A DNA stretch of 64,000 nt from the NCBI GenBank assembly GCA_903813345.2, contig CAIIXF020000011.1, positions 5,974,571 through 6,038,570 on the forward strand, written 5' to 3'. The position numbers and the translations under genes are program-made. This stretch comes from Owenia fusiformis. Lineage: Eukaryota > Annelida > Polychaeta > Sabellida > Oweniidae. Position 1 is the stretch's first letter. Each line of letters begins with the position of its first letter. Under the pieces are notes generated by a model. The model did no database searches, had not been told where the DNA came from, and saw nothing but the letters and a program-made list of their open reading frames with translations. Below are positions 23,488 through 33,839 of this stretch, one piece after another.

Positions 23488-25209
23488 ATGACAATGAAAA
23501 TATTAATCCTGTGGTCTGTGACATTGACAATACTCTATCAGAAACTTCATGCAGAAACTACTCAACTCAACCAAACTCGTCATATTGTAACTCAGTTGAA
23601 CAATACTCGTGTAAACAGTACTCAGCTTAACAGTTTTCAAACTAATGTTACTAACCCTAGCAGTACTCTTGATAACAGTACTCAACTTAACAGTACTCAA
23701 ACGAGCAATACCCAACAGGTCAGTGTTACTCAAGTAAACAATAATCAACAAGATGATGTCGAGGACACTGGTGAATGTGGTTCACCTATTGATCTGTATA
23801 AGAACTGTGTTTTGAATACATGCAGTGGAAGATGTGGGGACAGAGCTAATTACTCCATCGCTGGCAGTTTATGCTCTTGTGACAATGCTTGCACTATTTA
23901 TGGAGATTGTTGCAATGACTTCAAATCAAAATGTGGCAATTTTAGCCAAGGTGAGTTTGTTCAATTGAAACCGACTGATTTTACATGCAAGAAGCATGCT
24001 CCTGACAAATATGTCTTTATGAGACAAAGCTGTAAGCCGAGCTATAGCAACAAGGCTATCATTAGAGAGTGTTACATGAATTCTGGGTTTGAAGGCATCA
24101 TACCAGTCTCAGATCCTAAGACTGAGATTGTATATTCGAACTATTTCTGTGCCCTGTGTAATGGTGCTACAGATTTCGTGCCTTGGGGGCTGACTGTTAT
24201 GTGCAAAAAAGCTGGACTCCCAGAAAATGACGTAAGATGGGGTGAACTCATTTTAGCATTACATGACTCTCAGCTTGTTCAGAGGAGATGTGATGTATAC
24301 ACTCAACCACAAAAAGCCCTTGGAAGTGCATCTCAAGCACAATGTGTTCCTCTCGATTCAGAATGTCTTTGGAAATGTAGAGATCCTCACATCATAAGGC
24401 TCTGCAAGGATGGAGAATATGACCCCCAATATGCCCCATTTGGACTTGTTAGGAATAAATATTGCTTACAGTGTAAAAATGTTGGAGCACGAGAAAAATG
24501 CCCAGATGTAGATGGAAAGAAAAAAAAATTGTCCATGTATATGTTTTCTTACGCTATAATGTTAGATGTAGTAAGAGAGGCCGTACTTAATTTAAAACTT
24601 GAATCGGGTTTTGGTATTAACAAGATCAACACAGAAGCAGAGATTGATCATGGTGAAGTACGTTTGACCACATGCGGTGCACCATTCGTTTTACTTAACG
24701 GGAAATGCGAGCTGGATGGAATGTACATTGCTATTTTATGTGTCTATGACATAGAGTCATTGAATGACACATATGCGGCGCTTACTCAAGATCAGGAAAT
24801 AAACATTACTGGGAAAATCAGAGAAATATATTATGCTATCGGGCAGGTTGGATTGGAATACCACATTGAAAGTGATGGCATAAAATTCCGGTTGAAATGG
24901 TATGTCAGTATGCCCTTTAACACTGATGTGTGGAGATTGGTACTTTTAGAATATGAGAAAACCTTGTTGAATTCTCTGAAAACAATCCTCCCGAATATAC
25001 ACGCAAATGAATGTATCTATACCAAGAGCAAGGCTGAGAGCAAGGTTATTCCAAGAACCAAACAAACAATCAATACATCGAGCGATAATAGTACATCTGG
25101 ATTGAATAACCGAAAGACAGTCAAAAGCAGTAGCCCTTCAGTTGAAAACAAGATTTCACCCAAATTTATGATTGTGATATTGGCCATTTGCATTGCATGG
25201 ATTTTGTAA
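23488..25209 (+). CDS. SMB-domain secreted / GPI-anchored protein, copy 3
   Basis: Intact single-exon ORF of 573 aa in direct orientation to copy 1. Same order: signal peptide, N-glycosylation-rich stalk with more TQLNxT units than copy 1, eight-cysteine SMB domain (CSCDNACTIYGDCC), YSNYFCALCN motif, ectodomain and hydrophobic tail (FMIVILAICIAWIL). Leader and signal peptide are nearly identical in DNA to copy 1, while the middle third and C-terminal third carry most substitutions. Downstream, homology with copy 1 resumes at about 25870, after some 650 bp of extra DNA. The function is unknown; cell-surface recognition is inferred from topology. Confidence 0.9.
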   Translation: MTMKILILWSVTLTILYQKLHAETTQLNQTRHIVTQLNNTRVNSTQLNSFQTNVTNPSSTLDNSTQLNSTQTSNTQQVSVTQVNNNQQDDVEDTGECGSPIDLYKNCVLNTCSGRCGDRANYSIAGSLCSCDNACTIYGDCCNDFKSKCGNFSQGEFVQLKPTDFTCKKHAPDKYVFMRQSCKPSYSNKAIIRECYMNSGFEGIIPVSDPKTEIVYSNYFCALCNGATDFVPWGLTVMCKKAGLPENDVRWGELILALHDSQLVQRRCDVYTQPQKALGSASQAQCVPLDSECLWKCRDPHIIRLCKDGEYDPQYAPFGLVRNKYCLQCKNVGAREKCPDVDGKKKKLSMYMFSYAIMLDVVREAVLNLKLESGFGINKINTEAEIDHGEVRLTTCGAPFVLLNGKCELDGMYIAILCVYDIESLNDTYAALTQDQEINITGKIREIYYAIGQVGLEYHIESDGIKFRLKWYVSMPFNTDVWRLVLLEYEKTLLNSLKTILPNIHANECIYTKSKAESKVIPRTKQTINTSSDNSTSGLNNRKTVKSSSPSVENKISPKFMIVILAICIAWIL

Positions 25210-26836
25210 CAATTGATGAAACACCTCTTTTAGGGTTGTCGGGTTGACAAGGAGCACTGGGCATGCTCGGCTAAGGACTGATGCCGTATGAGGTCTTGAG
25301 TTCGGGACGCGTGAGGCCCTCGCATTTATTCATTTGTTGTGACATATTTAACCAAGGATAAGGGGTAGTATAATCAAAAAGTCATGATGGGTACTATTGA
25401 TCTAGCAATCCAGTACTGGATTACTCGATCCATACTTGTAGAGAATACTCATAAAACTACAGCGAACATTTGGAGATCCATTTCAATGGCAAATGAGGCC
25501 TGTTAATAGAATTTGTTTTCGAACGTGCCAATACGAAAGGTCATCTTTGGGACCCCCCCCCCCCCCGATGAACACATACCCTCGATCTAAGACCAGAACC
25601 ATGACAAGTTAATGAATCAAAGATAATGGCAAAACTGTGTGTGAATTTAACAAATGATAGTTTTTATGTCACAACCAAAAAGTGGTGACATATTGTTAAT
25701 TTTTGTTATGGTCTCAAAAAGTCATGATGGGTTCTATTAATCTAGTAACAGTACTGGATTATCGTGTTCCATATGAACAAGTGCCTTGTTAAGAGCAGAA
25801 CCATGACAAGTTAATGAATCAAAAATAATGGCAAAACTGTGTGCAACTTTAACAAATGATGCCCAGTCCAGTGTTTTATTTGTACAGTTCGAAATATAAT
25901 ATTTCTGTATACGTCTTACCAAAATGGAGCTGAAATTATGACCAATTACAGATAAGAGACATTACTTACAACAAGTGTAAAAAAATGGCAAATATATGCA
26001 CCATGCCCAAACATAACCTTTCCAAATATAATATCCAAGATATCTTATTCCAAGACAGAAATAATATATATTCCGTTAATAAATCAGATTAATATGTGTT
26101 GTTCACCTCCTTATTTATTTAAAAATGTATCAACAAGTTACAAGTTAGTATGGTTGGCCATGTAGACACATATCCCATTGTGTCCTGAGGGGGAAGCCTC
26201 TCGACCCTTCATTGCCCCCCCCCCCCCCTGACATTTCCAGAGTTAAAATTCTATTTAAAGCAACTAAAATAGGTAAAAGGGTTGTTTGAAATGTTTAAGA
26301 TAATGCCTGAAGCACAATCCTTCATGAGGCAAATAACATATGAGGAAAACCCATAAGTACCAAATGTTGCCCCCAGAGATCTGAGATGACAATTGTGAGA
26401 TTAACATAAGGTTTCCTCATCAATTATGCTGATTTTTTATACTTAATCAGGTTATTTTGGTTGTGTATGAAGTCAGTCAAAGAGTCGGGGACATTGTGCT
26501 AGAATTGTGCATTTGAAGATGTGTTTTTATGGTTAAATTATGGCATTTTGGCTCATGTGATGAGGGGTCCATACATTACATACATTATATAGGGTGTCGA
26601 TAAAGTATCTTTGCAATTTACATAGACTATCTATTGTAATTGTAGAGATCGTATGGACACGCTGTACAGTATATCATTTTCCTGTTGTAAACTGGTTTCC
26701 TTGGTTTGAATCTTTGAAGTAATAGGCTCAAAATAATTATAAGTGAATTGATTGTAAAATACCTTAAGAATAAACGTTTAAGACACCAACGGCTACTCTG
26801 ATATATATTTTATATTTTGCCACACAAGTGACTGGC
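25210..26836. other. Non-coding flank of SMB copy 3
   Basis: No gene. It contains two C-runs (about 25553-25566 and 26215-26228), a TGTCACAACC hairpin fragment at 25666-25691, and the region 25870-26200 homologous to the 3' flank of copy 1, with a candidate AATAAA at 26078-26083. Confidence 0.5.
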
Positions 26837-26993
26837 CTTGTATTCGCAAATACAACTAACACCTGTCGGCTACCGGATTAACCAACTATTTTATGACCAA
26901 CTCATTTAAATATGAATGAAACACTGGCAGTTACTATTTATATTTAAATGAGTTACTCATAAAAAAGTAGTTAGTTGCATTCGCGAATACAAG
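26837..26993. mobile_element. Short palindromic MITE
   Basis: Ends CTTGTATTCGCAAATACAAC and, reverse-complemented, CTTGTATTCGCGAATGCAAC, with a second inner pair built on ATTTAAATGAGTT-like sequence. A partial copy follows the SINE at 38392-38458. Confidence 0.65.
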
Positions 26994-27289
26994 CAAAGAC
27001 AATATCTAAAGGTTCCATTTCCATAGACTAAATTTGGATTCCAGGTTCTCTCTTGCACTTATGAATACTAAATAAATGAAGATCATATTTCATTTGTTTA
27101 ATTGTGTGACAATCTGTACTTCGTAAAAAGAGTAACTAACGAATATGTCTCACGCATGGCTTGAGCCGAGGCCTAGTCCACGGGTCATTGGAAGGTTTCT
27201 TTTGAAACGGGACAGTTGATTCTTAGATTTTTAGGTATACGAAAGTAACATGGCAACTGGTCCGTAATGCCATTTTGACCAGCGAATCG

Positions 27290-27620
27290 TGTGGAACCTT
27301 AGCTCAACCCCCGATGCCGAAGGACACAGTAGCTTTATTTCAGAAAACTTTTTCAACATGGCAGTTGTACATGTATTTCAAAATGGCTGCCATTTTTTGT
27401 CAAAAAGCGTAATCTTCGATAACTCAAATACCAGCGAATGGATTTGGTTCAAATTGTATATGCTATGCAGAGTAGCAGAGTAGAATGTAATCTTTGATAA
27501 CTCAAACGTCCGTTGATGGATTTGGTTCAAATTTTATATGTTGATGGCAATGGACAAAGAAGTTTTGATAAAGAAGACATTTTCAAGATGCGCACTGAAT
27601 TTCAAAATGGCCAATATTTT
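27290..27620. repeat. Inverted relatives of the ~165-bp repeat
   Basis: About two units in opposite orientation to 17270-18170, with AAAATGGCTGCCATTTTTTG, GATAACTCAAATACC and GATTTGGTTCAAATTGTATA. The short frames here (27289-27483, 27513-27818) derive from the repeat. Confidence 0.6.
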
Positions 27621-27819
27621 TCAATAAAACAAGCCATAGACATTTACAATCACACTATTTCAATGCACAATTTGCTCACTTATTCTGTTTCAGACAATTA
27701 CTATACAAATGATGTTCCAATATTGGTGTATTATACATACAATACTGTAATTGTAGTGGTTAATATGTTTTACATTTCTGTTATAATCACTGTTATATTT
27801 TCCTGCATGAGTTTATGAG

Positions 27820-30660
27820 TTATTAACAATAAAATATATTACTTTGGTATTTTTGAACGGATATTGGTTTGTATAAAATTATTTTTCCTGGTGAACTTAC
27901 ATTAGTTGCAAACCTCAGTCCATTATCTTATCTGGCATCTGCATCAAATCAATACAATGTGTAAGATTTATATAAATTATAATTGACATTTTATATTTCT
28001 TTGTTTTTTGTTGTAGTTATTGGTTTCCAAGAAAACAGTTCTGCTTCATTTGGCTTTGCAGTAAGTAGACACAGACAGACATATTATCATGAATAAACCT
28101 TTTTCATGTGGTCCCTAGCCACATGTGGTGTCCATTGTTGAATAACGCCTATTAAATTGGACCTGAGTAACTTTTGATTGTAATGTTTAGGTATATGTTC
28201 TTGAAATCCCCTTATCAAATTCTCCTACCCTCCTCCTAGGTGTTAATCATGGACTAACCTTCTTGGCCGGCCATACTTGTGGCCTTTTCTTGGCCATTTT
28301 TATGGATATTTGAGATGAACAATTATACCAATCATAAATTATTAGAACTATCTCCAGTCATTTTGTGGAAAACATGTTAATCTCATCATCAATCATTTAT
28401 GCACAGTATGTAAGCAGTATTTAATCATTAATACATGGACAGTTTGTAAGCTTATTCAGGCTCAGTAATAATACAGTAAAATCTGTGTGAGTGGAACAGT
28501 TGTGGTACTTTAGATTAATAATGTGTCTTTTGAGATCCACTCTTACAAGTCCATTAAAATAAGTCAATTGGTCATGGGACTGAAAAGTGGTTTACTTAAT
28601 ATGGAATAGATCTTTACGATTTAATCCTGCCACCTTTTTTATATATCAGAGAAACGTTGATATATTGGCTAGCTTGATTATGTCATAGGTTGAATTTTTT
28701 TAAATTAGTAACCAGTCAAAATCTCTGAAGATTTCCGGGCAAACAATGGCAGCTCTCCCAGTTAGGTTTTAGACTGTCTTCTCATATTTTGTCAATTTTA
28801 TTCAATTTCAAGTATTGTTTAGAGTTGTGCGTTCAATATATTCGAGAAGTCAATAGCTATAATAAATCTGCAGATTTTGCTCGCATTTATGTAAGCTTTT
28901 CTCTTTTGACGGATACTTTGTGTCTTTCCTTGAAATCATGACAGGTGTAACTGATCTACTGAAATCAACTTCAAGTGCTTACTACTATCTCCCAATGTGA
29001 GCTACATCAGTGCTTTTTGTTGAGAAAATATGTAAGTTATTAGCCGCTTTTTTGCCGATCAGGATTTAAATTCTCTTTATCTGTCATGTACCTAGCAAGA
29101 TTCAGAGATTTTGACTTGTACGTCATGTCTTTCCGTCAAAACTTCCATTTTTGGTTTCTTGGTAAAGAGTAGCTTCTCAATGTATAATGAGAATTTGCTG
29201 TTCGGCACAGAAGCACCTTTTAATTTTTTTCGATTTTCGCAAGGAGGACACTAACACAATTTTGAAGCGGTTGATAGGGGGCTCTAAAGGCTGTTCTAAC
29301 ATATCAGTCACAGCCTCTGAAAGAGCTAGATCTAAGGCTCTAGCTTAAGGCTAGTCTAAGTCCTATAGATCTAGTAGTCTAGGCCTAGAGTCATAGCTCA
29401 GGCATAGGCCCGTAAAAATGTAAAGAAATAAAGCTTACAGCATGTTCTATTTTGACTCATGTTATACATGTTCTGGGCCTATGCCTAGTATAGTCCCGCA
29501 GGACGAAGAAGATAGAATGTAAAAATCAAATTGAAAATCAAAATAATCGAACGAAAAAAAATTGAAAAAGTTGAAAATTCGATTTCGATTCAATTTGATT
29601 TTCTGCCATTATAAATGAAATACTGTACTTACCAACATGTTTCTCGGATATATATGTTGTTCTTACTTTATCTTCGCCGAAGATCGATGTTTATTTATAT
29701 ATAACAATCGAATAATCGACATAATTCAAACTCATCACTACGACACAAAAATATATCACTTTCGAAACCATGTAAACTGCTAAGATGACGTCATTTATAT
29801 CCGGGATTGCTTTGCAAACTCCACACAACAGACTGTCCCATCTTTTCTCCTGCTTTCTCCCGATGCAATTCATACATTACTCGGAGATTACTGTCAAACG
29901 TTTAGTCCATGGTATGGCTCATAGATATTACAAATCCGTGGCACCATATATGCATAACGACATTTGAACCGATATTTAGGGAGGGGCATATGTCCTTATG
30001 CTTTTAAAATGCCATTTGGTAAAATATATTAAGGCTTTCGGGTCGCATTATGTCTGTCATCACAAGAGGTCAAAAAACGTGAAACTTTTCATGCGCATTT
30101 TAGTGCATTTTATGAGGCTCAAATTGTAAATCGAAACTTATATATAATTTAGAGGATTATGATTACATAGAAATATAATACTATTTTAACGTAAATGTCA
30201 TTTTTCAATTAGTGCATTGCACTAGGGTACTTTTCAACGTTTTATTATTTAGAAAAAAATAAGACAGAGGAGATCTGACCAAATTATGCGAAATATTCAG
30301 AAAATCTATAATTAGTAACATATTAGTTTTGTACTTATAGAAACAATATATTCACGGAAATATTTCTTGCGTTTTCAAGGGTCAAACAACGGATTATTGT
30401 TAATGATATTCAAAACGTAATCAAATAAAAATATAAAGGATGTATCATTTAAATAATTAATCTAATTTTGGTATTGGAATGTTTACATTTTTAAACTAGA
30501 TGATTTGCATCAAGGAATAAAGAAGGCGCAGTCAAATGCGTCGCAAATATCATAGTGTCACAATGCTGTGCTCCCACAATAAAATAACCATGCAATGTTG
30601 TAAGAAAGAAAACATTGAATGCATTATAATATCTTTCAGTTTTAATTATCGATTGTTTTA
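27820..30660. other. Long stretch without recognised genes
   Basis: I scanned both strands and found no exon with a known domain. There is a TGACGTCA palindrome near 29784 (CRE-like by sequence only) and a short GATCTA/CTAG-rich patch near 29320-29400. The content is otherwise AT-rich and unassigned. Confidence 0.35.
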
Positions 30661-30664
30661 TAAA

Positions 30665-31000
30665 TGAGAACGCTAGAATGATTGATTAAGAAACCAGAAA
30701 TCAACTTTCGTGGTTGACGAGTGACTATATTCAGGACGATTTGATGCAGTAGAGCAAGATTTGTGAAATTCAAGATAGTAATTTAGTTTTTTGAACTGTC
30801 CCTTGCGAAGACAAGATTTAGTTTTTGTTTCGATCATAACTTGACAAACGTTCGTTCTATTCTAAATGTAAATTTATAAGTGAGAGCCATACTGTCATTA
30901 ATAAGAACCAGAAACCAACCTTCGTGATGGATGAGTGACACCGTTAGAGACGATTTCATTCAGCAGGGCGAGATTGTGAATTATACGAAATTAAAGGTAC
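30665..31000. repeat. Diverged tandem duplication (~215-bp spacing)
   Basis: Two related segments (about 30665-30780 and 30880-31000) share GAAACCAGAAATCAACTTTC-like, GTTGACGAGTGAC-like and GACGATTT..TGCAGTAG-like parts. Non-coding. Confidence 0.45.
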
Positions 31001-31339
31001 TCATTTATATTTTATTTCATTGACTATCTTTATTTTATCATCTGTGTTCACGATATGTATCGTTGTTCCAAGGTGTGACCCTATCAATCATATCAACTCA
31101 CCCATCGCGTGCAAAGTCCCGATTGGAATTGGGAGAAATTTATAGTGTTGCACACATCCAATCTTTCAGACGAGCCTCCGATATTTAAAGACGACATCGA
31201 ATCATTTTTTGTAAGACCGGTTCTCTCAATTTTTTCAGCAATCCAACATCTCTCGTTTCCGATCTTTTTATTCGAGTTTTAGGAAGCCATACTTCATTTT
31301 ATAATTTGTAACTTTTTATCAAATCAGGCATTATTCATT

Positions 31340-32200
31340 CAGTCGAAATGTTGATACATGCGCAGACCTCTATTTAGTGATATTTTCATTTCAAATATGG
31401 CGGCCAATCCGATGTCTGACGACCCTTACAAAGAATCTAGGCAGTTTGCATTTTCAACTCCTGTGAAATAAAAAGTGGAATTTAGTAGTTGTTTTGTGTT
31501 TTATTATCATTCTGCATCGTAATTCTATGTGATGTGGTGTTGAAATGTCAGCAGAAATACTTATTCATACGATAATCGAGTGAATCAGATAACAGATTTT
31601 TCGAAAACCCGTCTCGTGCTAAGAGTGTAAAAACTTGTATTAACATGCTCAAAAGTGCCAATGTGCACATCAATGTCAAGCTAAATCAATGTTGTGTCTA
31701 AATCAGGTACCTGTTCTACTCAAAACAGCTTGTCATTCACGTATACACGCTTAGCAAACACAGCGAAATGACCCGAATCTTGGAATTTCGTTCGAGAGCT
31801 AGTAATGTTTGCTCCGGTCTTCGTCATAAGTGTTCATCAGACTTCACGCATGCGCAGGAGAAAAACCATCAACCAATAACGTTTATAAACCAATTTTGCG
31901 CATGCGCCTTACAACGGTAAAGAAATTCGTATTTATAAACGAACCAGTTTGAGATAACCCGATATCAGTCGGAGAAATCTGACGATCTACGAAACTCACT
32001 TCAAAAAATCAAATGCGGACTGACGGCGTATTCTACTATGTTTGGATCTAAGATTTTCAGTATAGATAAAGTCTTTTATGATCTTTCGAAAGAGGTAAGT
32101 CTCTAGTTCGAAAGACAATCGTATCAACTTGAACAAAAGTTGAGTTTTGACGAAAAATTTTAACATGCGCAGAAGTCCCATTTTCGTTGTACCATATTGA
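31340..32200. promoter_or_regulatory. Cluster of NRF1-like GCATGCGCA sites
   Basis: CATGCGCA occurs near 31359, 31849, 31900 (as the full palindrome GCGCATGCGC) and 32164. NRF1 sites of this form mark many metazoan CpG-type promoters. A short frame starting ATGGCGGCC at about 31397 lies between the first two. No downstream exon could be linked, so this is only a candidate promoter region. Confidence 0.2.
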
Positions 32201-32766
32201 CTGCATTTGTGCACAAACTCTATGTCGCCAAAGCCATGCGAATTGCACTTTTACGAATTGTTGTGAGTGTTGTAAGATACATTTTCCTTTCACGTTGTAT
32301 ATTGATTTGGGATAGTTGGATTTTCTTTCCATTTGGCAATGAGATCTTAGACATTTCATTTTCCTGCTATGTTTTGTCATTTTTGGTCTTTCGCATTTGG
32401 CACGCATTTGGCACTCGTGCGTACATATTCATGACATTTTGGATAGAATTTGGGACAAAATGGCTACTCCCAGGCTATATCTCTTTTGTCTTTATATCGG
32501 GTATTGCTAGAAAAACTAGTTTCTGGGTGAAATTATATGTCACATATGAAGGAGGTAATTTAATTTATACTTGAATACCATGTATTACTCATTTCTGAGT
32601 AAATTCTATGCTGAAGAAGTAGTGAAGAAGTTCAATATCATTGTTAATGTTTTATGTGGAGTGGTAGTCATTGTCCCTGGGTCGTTGCTAATTGTGAGTA
32701 CTATCCATACACTTTATTTTAGGGGAGTACAAGTTTCTTTTAACTTCATTCTATATTCTGTATAAT

Positions 32767-33306
32767 CACTACTACCCACCTAGTTACACAGACGTATCGT
32801 CAGTATATCATGGCGGAACTACTTCCGGGACTAGGTTTCGGTAAGATTTTTTTATTTCCCGATTTACACCTACTTATAAGTCACGTTGTGGATAATAATT
32901 TGCCTCGAAGTTAAGGAAGATGGTCTTGTTTGAGAATGTGTCGATGGTTTTAGGTTTTATATGTTAACAAAGACACAATTCAGGTATTTAGTCCCTCGCT
33001 TTTGTTACACTGACGAACGACCAATATCAGTGTAATATTGGCAATATTAATGCTGGTCGTCAGTGTAACAAAAGCGAGGGACTAAATATGTGAAATGCGT
33101 CTTCGTTAACATACCAAACCTAAAACCATCGACACATTCTCAAACTAGATTATCTCCCATAACTTCGAGCCAAATTATAATCCATATCGTGACTTATAAG
33201 TAGATGTAAATCGAGAAATAAAAATATCTTACCAAATTCAAATCCCGGAAGTAGTTCAGGCATGATACTCTGACGATACGTCTGTGTAACTAGGTGGGTA
33301 GTAGTG
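32767..33306. mobile_element. 540-bp fold-back MITE, CAC ends, 5-bp TSD
   Basis: Almost perfect inverted arms of about 260 bp. Ends begin CACTACTACCCACCTAGTTA on both sides, and the flanks are ATAAT directly before and after (32762-32766 and 33307-33311). CAC termini with 5-bp duplications are features of Transib-type DNA transposons; CACTA ends also recall the CMC group. A diverged half copy is at about 58150-58400. Confidence 0.85.
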
Positions 33307-33425
33307 ATAATATTTGAAATTTTATAAAAGGTATTCCTTTCAAATAGTGCACTCTGTGATGCTATATTGTTTTTTTTTATGTGAGGCGCATCCTATAACA
33401 TTTGATTAATCCAAGTTTTTATGTG

Positions 33426-33833
33426 CACGCGGTCCTAACTTCGACCGTTAATTTGAAATTTTGACCTACCGGATGTTTGAAAATCAAGGATTATGAGTCT
33501 CATTCTGCACCGTTTTTCTTCAAACTTGTTCTATTCAAAGCATAACAAAAATCCCTTTCTGATGGTACATTATTCTCTTAATAAGAGACCCTACTTCCAG
33601 CGGCATTTTGGTCCCCAGCTGTAAGAAGGCCTTCCGACAGCTGGGGACCAAAACGCTGCGTGAACGAGGGACTCTTTACAATCAAGTAATGCATCGACAG
33701 AAAGGCAATTTTGTTTTGCTTTTAATGGTATAAGTTTGAAGAAAAACGGTGCAGTATGAGACTCGCAATCCTTGATTTTCAAGCACCTGGTAGGTCAAAA
33801 ATTCAAATTAACGGTCGAAGTTAGTACCGCGTG
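33426..33833. mobile_element. 408-bp fold-back MITE, CAC ends, 5-bp TSD
   Basis: Arms of about 180 bp pair almost throughout. Ends are CACGCGGTCCTAACTTCGAC and, reverse-complemented, CACGCGGTACTAACTTCGAC. ATGTG flanks both sides (33421-33425, 33834-33838). The centre holds a further clean hairpin around GGTCCCCAGCTGT. It belongs to a different family from 32767-33306 but shows the same terminal and TSD pattern. Confidence 0.85.
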
Positions 33834-33839
33834 ATGTGG

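Noticed and set aside
2231-25209. SMB genes as processed retrogenes
   Set aside because: They are intronless in the coding part, but upstream and downstream non-transcribed-looking DNA is shared between copies and there are no poly(A) tails or TSDs; segmental duplication fits better.
32057-32574. Long opposed open frames (116 and 125 aa)
   Set aside because: They overlap on both strands, lack known domains and contain short internal repeats (TTTGGCACGCATTTGGCAC); probably chance.
33591-33782. 63-aa frame
   Set aside because: Lies within the fold-back MITE at 33426-33833.
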